In this document: piece by piece, positions 41,049 to 49,949 of the stretch
How the letters are laid out: every line of letters begins with the position of its first letter
Position numbering within the stretch: the stretch's first letter is position 1
From: Massilia sp. erpn
Lineage (GTDB): Bacteria; Pseudomonadota; Gammaproteobacteria; Burkholderiales; Burkholderiaceae_D
DNA length: 64,000 bases
Reading direction: 5' to 3'
Assembly (NCBI RefSeq): GCF_024400215.1
Contig: NZ_CP053748.1
Location: forward strand, 4,898,001 to 4,962,000
Notes under the pieces: generated by a model
Databases searched by the model: none
What the model saw: only the letters and a program-made list of their open reading frames with translations
What the model was told of the DNA's origin: nothing
Position numbers and translations under genes: made by a program

Positions 41049-41199
41049 TGCCGGATGTGGCTTTTCCGCCCAGCCGGCCGGCGCAACGGCAGCCCCAGGC
41101 CGGCAAATTGGCCTATCCAGGAGGCAATTTTGAGATTCAGCAATATTGCGCCGGAAGGCTCGCGCTACTGTCGAAGCGTGCCCATTCCGGAGCCCCATC

Positions 41200-42135
41200 A
41201 TGCCCGCCCTGCTCCCGGCCTCATCCGACGCCGCCATCGATATGCCCCTGTTCTGGCCGCCAGCCACGCAGGTCGAAGTATTGGCGCTGTGCGCCATGCT
41301 GCTGGCTTTGCTGGTCCTGGCGCTGCTGTGGCGCCTGCGCCGCCAGCAGCACGCGCTGCATGGCCTGCAGGTCCAGCTTGCGGCCAGCCACAGCCGCCAG
41401 GATGAGTCCGAACGGCGCCTGCTGGAGGCGCACCAGCAGCTGTGCGCCCTGGCCGCCAAGCAGGACCATGCCTGCCATGGCGAACGCCTGCGCATCGCGC
41501 GCGACATCCATGACGACCTGGGCCAGTACATGCTGGCCCTGCAACTGGAAATCTGCGTGCTGCGCAGGAATCCGCAGATACCGGACTGGATGGGCCAAGG
41601 CTTGCTGATGCTGGAAGACCATTTGGGCCTGGCGTTGCGTTCCTTGCGGGCAATTTTGAACAATTTACGGCCCGCTGCACTGCAACATGGCTTGCGCCGC
41701 GCCATACAACAGCAGGCACGCGAATTCACCCGCACCTGCGGCATTCCTTGCAAGCTGGAGGCCTTCGAGGATGCGCGCGCCGAAGCCAATAGCGGCGATC
41801 CTGGGCGCGCCGAGGCCGAAGCGGCGCTGTACCGCATGTTGCAGGAAGCGCTGTCGAACGTGGCACGCCATGCCTGCGCCAGTGAGGTGTGCATCGCGCT
41901 GGCCAGCAGTCCCTCGTTGCTCAGCCTGAGCGTGCGTGACAACGGTGTCGGCCTGCCGCATCAGAGCCGGCGCCGGGGCTACGGCTTGCCGGGCCTGGCC
42001 GAACGCCTGCAGGCGGCGGGCGGCCAGCTCACGCTGGAAAGCAAACCCGGCCAGGGCACCACCCTGCTGGCTGCCATTCCGATAGTTTCCCAAAGAAAAG
42101 ATCTTGCGCCAGATCAGAGTGAGATTTGCGATTAA
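41200..42135 (+). CDS. Sensor histidine kinase, NarX/DesK-type (HisKA_3)
   Basis: The 311-residue kinase has one N-terminal TM helix (~26-44) and no evident sensor domain. The phospho-acceptor His104 sits in RIARDIHDDLGQYMLAL, the HisKA_3 signature. The HATPase has LQEALSNVARHA, DNGVGL and GYGLPGLAERL. The start at 41200 has GGAG upstream. No LuxR-type response regulator gene follows; the next gene is a diguanylate cyclase. The kinase is therefore an orphan in this window. Confidence 0.9.
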   Translation: MPALLPASSDAAIDMPLFWPPATQVEVLALCAMLLALLVLALLWRLRRQQHALHGLQVQLAASHSRQDESERRLLEAHQQLCALAAKQDHACHGERLRIARDIHDDLGQYMLALQLEICVLRRNPQIPDWMGQGLLMLEDHLGLALRSLRAILNNLRPAALQHGLRRAIQQQAREFTRTCGIPCKLEAFEDARAEANSGDPGRAEAEAALYRMLQEALSNVARHACASEVCIALASSPSLLSLSVRDNGVGLPHQSRRRGYGLPGLAERLQAAGGQLTLESKPGQGTTLLAAIPIVSQRKDLAPDQSEICD

Positions 42136-42226
42136 TCAAAGGCGCACCGCTTGGGAATAGCAGAATAAATAGAGCGGAAGGCGAAACCTACGCCCAGCCA
42201 CTGCCAGCCCACAAAAGGACGGCCCC

Positions 42227-43249
42227 ATGAATACTGCGCAAATGCTTCCCCGGGTGACGGATGCTCCACCACCCGTCCCGCCCCAGCCTGTCCGGCTGCA
42301 AGGCTTTGATCTGGATCTGATGGAATTGCTGGTCATTCCGGTCTTTGTGCTGGACCGGCAGCGTCGCGTGCTGATCTGGAACCGCGCCTGCGAACGGCTG
42401 ACCGGGGTGGCAGCCAGCGAGGTGATCGGCACCAGCGACCACTGGCGCTGTTTTTACAATCGGCCGCGCGCCACCCTGGCCGACCTGGTGCTGCAAGGGC
42501 GCACCGAGGAAATCCGCCAGCTCTACGACAGTGCCCGTCCGCGCCCCCAGCAGCGTGAAGGCTTATGCGCCGAGAACTGGTGCGATATGCCGCGCGTGGG
42601 CCGGCGCTGCTACCTGGCAGCCGACGCCAGCCCGATCTACGATAAGGAAGGCCGCATCGTGGCCGTGGTGGAAACCCTGCGCGATATGACAAACGAAAAG
42701 AAAGCCCAGATCGCTCTGGAGCAACTGGCCACGCGCGACGGCCTGACCGGCCTCGCCAACCGCCGCTGCTTTGACGACACCCTACGCGCGGAATGGCAGC
42801 GCGCGCTGCGCCAGCAGCAGCCGCTGTCGCTGCTCATGGTCGACGTCGACAACTTCAAGCAATACAACGACACCCACGGCCACCTGGGCGGCGATCAATG
42901 CCTGCAGAAAGTGGCCGCGGCCTTGGCGAGCGAGATGCGCGCCAACGATCTGGTGGCGCGCTATGGCGGCGAAGAGTTTGCCGTGATCCTGCCGAACCAG
43001 GCCCTGAAAGGCGCGGCCATTGTGGCGGAACGGGTGCGCAGCCGCATCGAGCATCTGCAATTGCCGAATGTCGGCTCGGCCCAGCCCTATGTCACCGTCA
43101 GCATCGGCGCGGCGACCGCGCTGGCGGCAGCGGGGGAAGAGCCGCAGCAGTTGGTGGCCACCGCCGACGCTGCGCTCTATCGTGCCAAACACCTGGGACG
43201 CAACCGCATCAGCCTGCCCGCGCAGGAAAGCAATATGCTTCCAGCTTAA
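42227..43249 (+). CDS. PAS-GGDEF diguanylate cyclase
   Basis: The 340-residue soluble protein has an N-terminal PAS domain (~30-160; VIPVFVLDRQRRVLIWN, then the ASPIYDKEGRIVAVVETLRDMT tail) and a complete GGDEF domain. The catalytic motif is GGEEF (247-251), DVDNFKQYNDTHGH supplies the metal site, and an RxxD inhibitory site (RAND) lies five residues upstream. It should make c-di-GMP with product feedback. Several Cys and Trp in the PAS region (CFYN, CAENWCDMPR) are notable. It follows the orphan kinase by ~90 bases. Confidence 0.93.
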   Translation: MNTAQMLPRVTDAPPPVPPQPVRLQGFDLDLMELLVIPVFVLDRQRRVLIWNRACERLTGVAASEVIGTSDHWRCFYNRPRATLADLVLQGRTEEIRQLYDSARPRPQQREGLCAENWCDMPRVGRRCYLAADASPIYDKEGRIVAVVETLRDMTNEKKAQIALEQLATRDGLTGLANRRCFDDTLRAEWQRALRQQQPLSLLMVDVDNFKQYNDTHGHLGGDQCLQKVAAALASEMRANDLVARYGGEEFAVILPNQALKGAAIVAERVRSRIEHLQLPNVGSAQPYVTVSIGAATALAAAGEEPQQLVATADAALYRAKHLGRNRISLPAQESNMLPA

Positions 43250-43260
43250 CGCATGGCCTC

Positions 43261-43287
43261 GCGTTGTACGCCCGCGGCGTACAACGC
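43261..43287. terminator. Perfect 12-bp hairpin between convergent genes
   Basis: GCGTTGTACGCC and GGCGTACAACGC with a 3-base loop. No T-run on either side, so it is at best a weak bidirectional terminator or mRNA 3'-end stabiliser. Confidence 0.55.
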
Positions 43288-43289
43288 AA

Positions 43290-45020
43290 TCAGCCTATAA
43301 CCTGGAATGGAATGGCATCCGGCATGATGCCTTGCGCAACCAGGCTCACCTTGAATTCCGGCGACTCGGAGAAGCCCAGCAATACCTGCTCACGGCTCAG
43401 GCCAAGCGTATGCAGCGTGTTAAGGTGGAAATTATAACCATCGGCATCAGGCGCCCGGTGCAGTACGTTCTTATACAACAGCGTCACATATTGTTCATCG
43501 GTCGTATTGCTGCCATAGGTGCGGGCAAACTCAGGGCTGGCCAGGAAGCCGTGGACGATGCTCTGCAAGGACAAGCCGCCTTCGTAATGCTTAAGCCAAA
43601 AGCCCAGGCCTGATTCATCGGGCGTGCGGGCAAAAGCCGCCTCGTAAATGCGGAAGATCTGGCCGGCTGCGCCATCGGTATCCAGCGCCAGTGCTCCATC
43701 CGCAAACACCAGACGTTCGATCCCGGTCAGGGAATCGGTACCGCCATTGCCAACCCGGTCGGTAATGCCGAAAGCAATGCCCGCGGCCCTGACGTCATAG
43801 TTCGAGCGCAAACCGGAAAAGACCACCGTATCCACGCCGGCGCCGCCATCGAAACTTTCATTGCCCGGTCCCGCAACCAGACGGTCGGGACCGGCCGTGC
43901 CCCGCACCACTGCGCTGCTGAAAGGCAGATCGGTCACATTGATCGTCCTGTCGCTGAAATGCAGGAATTCCACGCCACTGATGAAATCATTGCCCTCGCC
44001 AAGCACGGTCACACCGGCTTCGCTGCGCGTCAATGCATATTGCGAGAAGGCGCCGTTATAGACCACCGTATCGGTACCCAAGCCTCCCTCGATCCGGTCG
44101 TTGCCCGCACCTTGATAGATCAGGTCGACACCGGCGCCGCCAGTGAGGACGTTGCCGGCCGCATTCGCATATATGGTCGAGCCGCCGGAACCGGCAAGCG
44201 CGCCTTCCAGCGTCACATTGTAAGCAATGGAGACATTGTTCAGCCCCGGCGCCGTTTCGCTGAACTGGCCGGCATTGAGATTGATGAGCACCGGCCCGGT
44301 GCAGGCCGAGAAGTCAAGCGTGTCAGCGCCGCCCGCATCCCAGATGCACATCGCAGGCTGCGAGGCGCTGAAGGAATACACATCGTCGCCAGCGTGATAG
44401 CTCATATTCGCGCCATACAGATACTGCATGGCCTGGATATCGTAGAGCATGGGCGTGGTCGCATACTTGCCGGTCTTGGACGAGGCCGCGCCGGGGTTAT
44501 ACGACATCTGCGTGTAATCCACCGTGTCGGTGCTGGCCGGCAGGTAAGGACCGCCAATGGTGCTGCCGCCCGAGTCGTAATTGCCGGGGTGTTTCAAGCC
44601 CAGGGTATGGCCCAGCTCATGCAGCATCACGGTGGCGCCATACGAGCCTTCGGCGAAATTATTGCTGGAACTGGCCTTGTTATTGAGATAAAGATAGGTC
44701 GTGGGTAGGCCCGGCTCGGGCAGATAGGCATAGGCACTGCTGCGCGAAGCTTGGTCATTGGTGCCAAACTGAATCTGGCCGCCGCCCAGCACTTCGCTGA
44801 AAGTGATATTCGCCACCGATGCCCACTTCGCCAGCGCCACACGCGCCGCATCGCGCTGCAGGCTGTTCATCACAGCAAAGCCGTTCGAGTCTTCGCTGGA
44901 GGCGTCCCGCGGCGGCGCGTTCAGGAAGCTGTAAGTCAGGTTGATCGCGGTTTTGGGCTGGCTGTTCCAGCTGCCATAAACCAGAGAGTCAATCGAATTA
45001 ATCCCGGTAGTGAAGGACAT
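43290..45020 (-). CDS. Serralysin-like RTX metalloprotease with C-terminal DUF4214 domain
   Basis: The 576-residue secreted zinc protease has the metzincin site HELGHTLGLKH (134-144) and the Met-turn QMSYNP (~171). There is no signal peptide, as expected for type I secretion. After the M10-type protease region come degenerate Gly/Asp repeats (GGAGVDLIYQGAGNDRIEGG, GPGNESFDGGAGVDT), then a C-terminal DUF4214 region (AAFARTPDESGLGFWLKHYE, SPEFARTYG, YKNVLHRAPDADG). The start at 45020 (MSFTTGINS) matches family N-termini but has weak ribosome support. No ABC exporter genes lie nearby. Confidence 0.9.
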   Translation of the reverse strand: MSFTTGINSIDSLVYGSWNSQPKTAINLTYSFLNAPPRDASSEDSNGFAVMNSLQRDAARVALAKWASVANITFSEVLGGGQIQFGTNDQASRSSAYAYLPEPGLPTTYLYLNNKASSSNNFAEGSYGATVMLHELGHTLGLKHPGNYDSGGSTIGGPYLPASTDTVDYTQMSYNPGAASSKTGKYATTPMLYDIQAMQYLYGANMSYHAGDDVYSFSASQPAMCIWDAGGADTLDFSACTGPVLINLNAGQFSETAPGLNNVSIAYNVTLEGALAGSGGSTIYANAAGNVLTGGAGVDLIYQGAGNDRIEGGLGTDTVVYNGAFSQYALTRSEAGVTVLGEGNDFISGVEFLHFSDRTINVTDLPFSSAVVRGTAGPDRLVAGPGNESFDGGAGVDTVVFSGLRSNYDVRAAGIAFGITDRVGNGGTDSLTGIERLVFADGALALDTDGAAGQIFRIYEAAFARTPDESGLGFWLKHYEGGLSLQSIVHGFLASPEFARTYGSNTTDEQYVTLLYKNVLHRAPDADGYNFHLNTLHTLGLSREQVLLGFSESPEFKVSLVAQGIMPDAIPFQVIG

Positions 45021-45172
45021 GGCGTGAATAGGTGAGGAATCGGACACGCGCAGATGGTAACACGCCGATTTCGCTATACATGTCCTAGTGAAATATTTTA
45101 TTCTGGCGGCGTTGTCACATAGATAGATGAACAACACTATGAAAAAGACCAGCTAGAAACCAAGGAGAGAAT

Positions 45173-48001
45173 GTGTCAAGAGTGATTCCCCTGCTGACCC
45201 TGGCCCTGTCGGCGCCAGTGTTTGCCGCACCGGCCCCGGCCGCCGCACCCGATCTGCTGCCCTTCAAGGCCACCGAAAAAGTGCTGCCGAACGGCTTGAA
45301 AATCATCGTGGTGCCGACCGGCTTCCCGAATATCGTCTCGCTGCAGATCCCGGTGCAGACCGGTTCGCGCAACGAAGTGGAGCCGGGCAAATCCGGCTTT
45401 GCCCACTTCTTCGAGCATATGATGTTCCGTGGCACCAAGGAATATCCGCCTGAAAAGTATCAGGACATCATCACCCGCGCCGGCGCGCGCCAGAACGCCT
45501 ACACCAGCGACGACCTGACCAACTACCACACCACCTTCGCCAAGGAAGACCTGGAAACGGTGCTGAAGGTCGAAGCCGACCGCTTCCAGCACCTGTCCTA
45601 CGGCGAAGACGTGTTCAAGACCGAATCGCGCGCCGTGCTGGGCGAGTACAACAAGAACAGCGCCAATCCGGTCTCCAAGCTGTTCGAGGCCATGCGTGAC
45701 ACCGCCTACGAAAAGCACACCTATAAGCACACCACGATGGGCTTCCTGAAAGACATCGAGGACATGCCCAACCAGTACGCCTATTCCAAGATCTTCTTCG
45801 ACCGCTGGTATCGTCCCGAACGCACCACCATCATCGTGGCGGGCGATGTCGAGCCGCAGAAAGCCGTCGCCCTGGTCGAAAAATACTGGAGCAAATGGCA
45901 GCGCGGCAGCTATAAAGTTGATGTCCCGGTGGAGCCGGCGCCGAAAGCGCCGCTGTACAAGCACGTCACCTGGGCCACGCCGACCCTGCCTTGGGTATCG
46001 GTCGCCTTCCGCGCGCCAGCCTTCTCCGAAAAGCAGAAAGACCAGGCCGCGCTGAGCGTGCTGCTGTCCCTCTCCTTCGGCCGCACCTCGCCGCTGTACA
46101 AGCGCCTGGTGCAGGATGAACAGAAGATCGACCAGCTGTTCGACAGCACGCCGAACCGCGTCGACCCGACCCTGGCCGTGATCGGCGCCCGCGTCAAGAA
46201 GGCCGAGGACACGGTCTATGTGCGCAACGCCATCATGGAAACCGTCGCCAAGCTGCGCTCCGAACCGGTCGGCGAGAAAGCCCTGGCCGACGCCAAGTCG
46301 GCGCTGAAGTATGGCGTGATCCGTTCGCTGGACAATACCGAGCAGATCGCCGGCATGCTGGCCTCCTACGTCCACTTCAACCGCTCCTACGGCACGCTGA
46401 ACAACTACTATCGCGTGCTCGACAGCCTGACCCCGGCCGACCTGCAAGCGGCCGCGCGTAAATACCTGACCGACGAAGGCTTGATCGTCACCACGCTGTC
46501 GAACGGCGCACTGCCGGCCGATATCGGCGAGCTGCCCAAGCTGGCCGCGCTGGAACCGAAGCTGAACACGGCCAAGATCGACCTGCTGGTGCAGAAATCG
46601 GCACTGCCGCAGATCCGCTACAAGCTGGTGTTCGGCGCCGGTTCGGCGCACGACCCGCAAGGCAAGGAAGGCCTGGCTGCACTGACGGCCGCCATGGTCG
46701 CCTCGGCCGGCTCCAGCGAGCGCAAGATCGACGAGATCAGCAAGGCGCTGTTCCCGCTGGCCGGCAGCTTCAGCGAGCAGACCGACAAGGAAATGTCCAC
46801 CTTCACCGGCACCATCCACAAGGATAACTGGAGCCAGTTCCAGGACATCGTGATGCCGCAACTGCTCGCGCCGGGCTTCCGCGAAGACGACTTCCGTCGC
46901 CTGAAGGACGCGCAGAAGAATGCCTTGCTGCTGGACCTGAAGGACAATAACGAAGAAGAGCTGGGCAAGGAACGCCTGCAGACCAATGTCTTCGCCGGCA
47001 GCGGTTACGGCCATCCGGTACTGGGCACGGTGGCGGGCCTGGATTCGATCACGCTGGATGATGTGAAGGACTTCTACAAGAAGGCTTACACCCAGGGCGC
47101 GCTGCGCGTCGGCCTGGCCGGTGATGTGTCGGACGCCATGTCGGCCTCGTTGCTGAAATCGCTCTCTCGCCTGCCTGCTGGCGCCGGTCTCGCCGCTACG
47201 CCGATCCCGGTCGGCAAAATGCCGAACGGCCTGGAAGTGGAGATCATCGAGAAGAACACCCGTGCCACGGCCATCTCCTTCGGCCTGCCGCTGACGGTGA
47301 CGCGCTCGCACGCCGACTTCCCGGCCCTGTGGCTGGCCAAGACCTGGCTCGGCGAACACCGCGCCTCCAGCTCCCTGCTCTACCAGCGCATCCGCGAAAT
47401 CCGCGGCATGAACTACGGCGACTATGCGTACATTGAAGCCTTCCCGCGCGGGATGTTCCAGTTCTTCCCGAACGCAAACCTGGGCCGCAAGGCGCAGCTG
47501 TTCGAAATCTGGGTGCGCCCGGTCGCTCCTGAAAACGCCCACTTGGCGCTGCGCATCGCGCTGACGGAGCTGGACAAGCTGGTCGCCAAAGGTCTGACCA
47601 AGGAGCAGTTCGAAATCACGCGCGGCTACCTGATGAAGAACGTCTTCGTCATGACCTCGACCCAGGACCAGCAGCTCGGCTACGCCCTCGATTCGCAATG
47701 GTACGGCACGCCCGAGTTCACCAAACTGATGCGCGATGGCCTGAGCAAGCTGAGCGTGGATGATGTCAATGCCGCGATCCGCAAGCACCTGTCATCGAAA
47801 AACCTGTCGGTGGTAATGATCGCCAAGGACGCGGCCGGCCTGAAAGACAAGCTGCTGAGCGACGCCTTCTCGCCCATCAAGTACGACGGCAACAAGCCGA
47901 AGGAACTGCTGGACGAAGACCAGGTCATCGGCAATATGAAGCTGAACATCAAGCCGGAGGCGGTGAAGATCACGCCAGCGGTCAACGTGTTCGCCAATTG
48001 A
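45173..48001 (+). CDS. Periplasmic M16 (pitrilysin-family) zinc metallopeptidase
   Basis: The 942-residue peptidase has a short signal peptide (VIPLLTLALSAPVFA) and two M16 halves. The first half carries the inverted zinc motif HFFEH (78-82) and the downstream glutamate region; the second half (from ~480) lacks it, as usual. The R/Y pair region occurs near the C-terminal domain (QRIREIRGMNYG). The GTG start at 45173 has AAGGAGAG seven bases upstream. A five-codon ATG frame (MKKTS-stop) precedes it at 45139-45156. The gene is monocistronic with a strong terminator. Confidence 0.93.
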   Translation: MSRVIPLLTLALSAPVFAAPAPAAAPDLLPFKATEKVLPNGLKIIVVPTGFPNIVSLQIPVQTGSRNEVEPGKSGFAHFFEHMMFRGTKEYPPEKYQDIITRAGARQNAYTSDDLTNYHTTFAKEDLETVLKVEADRFQHLSYGEDVFKTESRAVLGEYNKNSANPVSKLFEAMRDTAYEKHTYKHTTMGFLKDIEDMPNQYAYSKIFFDRWYRPERTTIIVAGDVEPQKAVALVEKYWSKWQRGSYKVDVPVEPAPKAPLYKHVTWATPTLPWVSVAFRAPAFSEKQKDQAALSVLLSLSFGRTSPLYKRLVQDEQKIDQLFDSTPNRVDPTLAVIGARVKKAEDTVYVRNAIMETVAKLRSEPVGEKALADAKSALKYGVIRSLDNTEQIAGMLASYVHFNRSYGTLNNYYRVLDSLTPADLQAAARKYLTDEGLIVTTLSNGALPADIGELPKLAALEPKLNTAKIDLLVQKSALPQIRYKLVFGAGSAHDPQGKEGLAALTAAMVASAGSSERKIDEISKALFPLAGSFSEQTDKEMSTFTGTIHKDNWSQFQDIVMPQLLAPGFREDDFRRLKDAQKNALLLDLKDNNEEELGKERLQTNVFAGSGYGHPVLGTVAGLDSITLDDVKDFYKKAYTQGALRVGLAGDVSDAMSASLLKSLSRLPAGAGLAATPIPVGKMPNGLEVEIIEKNTRATAISFGLPLTVTRSHADFPALWLAKTWLGEHRASSSLLYQRIREIRGMNYGDYAYIEAFPRGMFQFFPNANLGRKAQLFEIWVRPVAPENAHLALRIALTELDKLVAKGLTKEQFEITRGYLMKNVFVMTSTQDQQLGYALDSQWYGTPEFTKLMRDGLSKLSVDDVNAAIRKHLSSKNLSVVMIAKDAAGLKDKLLSDAFSPIKYDGNKPKELLDEDQVIGNMKLNIKPEAVKITPAVNVFAN

Positions 48002-48015
48002 TCGGCTGTTGACTT

Positions 48016-48055
48016 GACTGGATCAGGCGCTTCCGGGCGCCTGATCCAGTCTTTT
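48016..48055 (+). terminator. Rho-independent terminator of the M16 peptidase
   Basis: A perfect 15-bp stem (GACTGGATCAGGCGC and its complement) with a 6-base loop, followed by TTTT, 14 bases after the stop codon. Confidence 0.9.
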
Positions 48056-48098
48056 AGCCACATTGTCACTGGCTGAACCATTTAGACATAAAGTAAAA

Positions 48099-48515
48099 AT
48101 GACATTCGTGAATGAGCGTATCCAAAAATCGGATATTTCAAAATACAATATCGAGGAAATCAACAAAAAATTTGTTGTTGGAGGGAGCAACTCAGACCAA
48201 TGGACCATTGATCGTGATCGTAATATTTATTTACGTTGCGTTGCAAGGGGGCGGGAAGAATTTCGGAACCAATCAACGTGGACGCTGCACTGCATGGGGG
48301 ATTTAATTTCCCTGGATCTTGAGTTGCTAGCTGGAGAAGGAGAAGGCGGCGAACCCGGATGGTCGCATTGGAAGCTGCGCCATCTGTCTATTCCGTCACA
48401 TCTCAATGATAATCGAAGTGAGATTCTGGCCATTCTAAGAGATGCTCTAACTGCATATAAAGATGGCGGCATATATTCTATCAACACCACTTATTCAGTA
48501 ACTTTGGATAACTAA
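48099..48515 (+). CDS. Hypothetical protein, AT-richer gene
   Basis: The 138-residue protein has no recognised domain. It is mixed alpha/beta in appearance, with a strand-rich middle (NIYLRCVARGREE, WTLHCMGDLISLDLE), a WSHWKLRHLSIP turn and a C-terminal helix plus strand. Base use is visibly AT-richer than the flanking peptidase, which suggests transfer. Size and composition recall immunity-type proteins, but that is only a guess. It ends 19 bases before the next gene. Confidence 0.55.
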   Translation: MTFVNERIQKSDISKYNIEEINKKFVVGGSNSDQWTIDRDRNIYLRCVARGREEFRNQSTWTLHCMGDLISLDLELLAGEGEGGEPGWSHWKLRHLSIPSHLNDNRSEILAILRDALTAYKDGGIYSINTTYSVTLDN

Positions 48516-48534
48516 GAACTGGCCTGTCTGAAAC

Positions 48535-49191
48535 ATGAGTATTATTTCGATCAAGAAACGGGCCAGGGCAGGGACACTGGAAGTAGAGCATCTGTTAAAG
48601 GAAGCAAAATATCCCGATGAAGCGTTGGCAGCGACTCTTGACGAGTTGAGTGCAGAACTGCAGTGGCATACATTCGGCGTTCAGGAAAATGAAACTCTAT
48701 ATGTTCCGCTGGCGACGTGGGCGAAGGTGGTTTCTACCTATTGCCGGGAGGGGTTTGACGGCTTGATTCGGCTCTCCGCAGAACTCGAACTGACCACCTT
48801 CGTCCTCGCCTTGTTTGAAGAGTTGAGAACGAAGGAGGCTTTGAGTGCGTTAATGAAGGCCTTCGGGAATTATATTAGTGAGCCTTGCCGGGATAGCGAG
48901 ATGTCCTCGCGCATTGCCGCAACACTCAATCTCATGCTCAGTTTTAAGCCAAGCGCGGATGCCGATGCCTCACAGGCAGCGGAATTGCGATCGTTTCTCC
49001 GCGCTCTATATTCATGCACACAGGACGACCATCAACGCGCGCTTGCCCTGCTCGCCTTGCGCGGCATTGGCGACGAGGGCAGCGCCGAATTTGCCCTCGC
49101 CCAACGCCTGAGTGATCCTTGGCACGAAACGCCCAAGCTGATTGCCAAACATATCCGGAAACGCCTGCGTGCCGCCGCAACCGTAAAATGA
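48535..49191 (+). CDS. Hypothetical all-helical protein
   Basis: The 218-residue product is predominantly alpha-helical, with repeated Leu/Ala-rich helices that could form a HEAT-like array (VLALFEELRTKEALSALMKA, RALALLALRGIGDEGSAEFAL). No signal peptide and no catalytic motif. The ATG at 48535 follows the previous gene closely, so they may be cotranscribed. Function unknown. Confidence 0.55.
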   Translation: MSIISIKKRARAGTLEVEHLLKEAKYPDEALAATLDELSAELQWHTFGVQENETLYVPLATWAKVVSTYCREGFDGLIRLSAELELTTFVLALFEELRTKEALSALMKAFGNYISEPCRDSEMSSRIAATLNLMLSFKPSADADASQAAELRSFLRALYSCTQDDHQRALALLALRGIGDEGSAEFALAQRLSDPWHETPKLIAKHIRKRLRAAATVK

Positions 49192-49212
49192 TCGGTGAAC
49201 GGTGGCGCCGAC

Positions 49213-49644
49213 TTAGATGTTGGTGGGATAGAAGCACAGACCTTGGACATGAATCTCCAGGCCAGTGCCAATTTTGGGGATGAATCCACCAAGCTCGTTT
49301 GACTCTATGGCGATGAATTCCTGGCCTGTTTGAAGATAGATGTCAATTACTGACGACGCTGAATCTATCGGCAGGACATTGTGAACTCGGCCACGAACGA
49401 CAACTGCATCCTGAATTATCGCGTCAGTTTTAATACAGGAGTCTTCATCTTGAAATTCCGAAAGCTCTCGCCAATTGGCGACTTTCTCAAATGAAATCTC
49501 TACCGGGAACTGATGCCCCAAAAGTGGCTCCAAATTTTCCTGACTCCCATTCACGAGAGCCGCGAAGACGTGGGCGCCGTGCTGCACCTGAGCATGAATT
49601 AAAGAATCACATTTAACACCAAGTTGCACAAGTGTAATCGACAT
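49213..49644 (-). CDS. Hypothetical protein
   Basis: The 143-residue protein appears beta-rich (HAHVFAALVNG, FPVEISF, AVVVRGRVHNV, VIDIYLQTGQEFIAIES, LEIHVQGLCFYP). No domain recognised. Codon use is less GC-biased than neighbours. It converges on the 48535 gene with 21 bases between stops. No clear ribosome site. Confidence 0.5.
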   Translation of the reverse strand: MSITLVQLGVKCDSLIHAQVQHGAHVFAALVNGSQENLEPLLGHQFPVEISFEKVANWRELSEFQDEDSCIKTDAIIQDAVVVRGRVHNVLPIDSASSVIDIYLQTGQEFIAIESNELGGFIPKIGTGLEIHVQGLCFYPTNI

Positions 49645-49685
49645 TTGGAGCGCCTAATTCGCGGTTTAAATGCACAGCGAGTACA

Positions 49686-49937
49686 TCACTCGAAGGGATT
49701 GGCCACCTTCTTCACCTTCGGCGGCGGCAGCTTGGTGGGCAGGCTTTGCGCTTCGAGTTTGACCAGCACGTCGCCCAGCAGCTTGTACAGCTCGCGGGCG
49801 TGTTCCAGACCAGCCTGGTCCTGGGTCAGATCGATGTCGCCGCTCAGGGTGATGCAGTCGAGGCGGTTTTCGACTGTCAGGCCGCCGATGTGCAGCACGT
49901 CGGCTTCGTTGGCGTAGGGGATGAATTTCTTGCTCAT
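49686..49937 (-). CDS. Conserved small hypothetical protein
   Basis: The 83-residue cytoplasmic protein begins MSKKFIPYANEADVLHIGGL and reads TVENRLDCITLSGDIDLTQD, with a helical middle and a Pro/Lys-rich tail ending NPFE. A strong AGGAGAAGG precedes the ATG. It lies 12 bases after the endonuclease gene and is probably cotranscribed. Function unknown. Confidence 0.65.
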   Translation of the reverse strand: MSKKFIPYANEADVLHIGGLTVENRLDCITLSGDIDLTQDQAGLEHARELYKLLGDVLVKLEAQSLPTKLPPPKVKKVANPFE

Positions 49938-49949
49938 GGCCTTCTCCTG

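Noticed and set aside
40362..41942. Extended queE frame
   Set aside because: The extension is antisense to the histidine kinase; the GTG at 40997 with AGGA matches QueE N-termini.
45176..47788. 870-codon minus-strand frame
   Set aside because: Antisense to the M16 peptidase, no motifs and no ribosome site.
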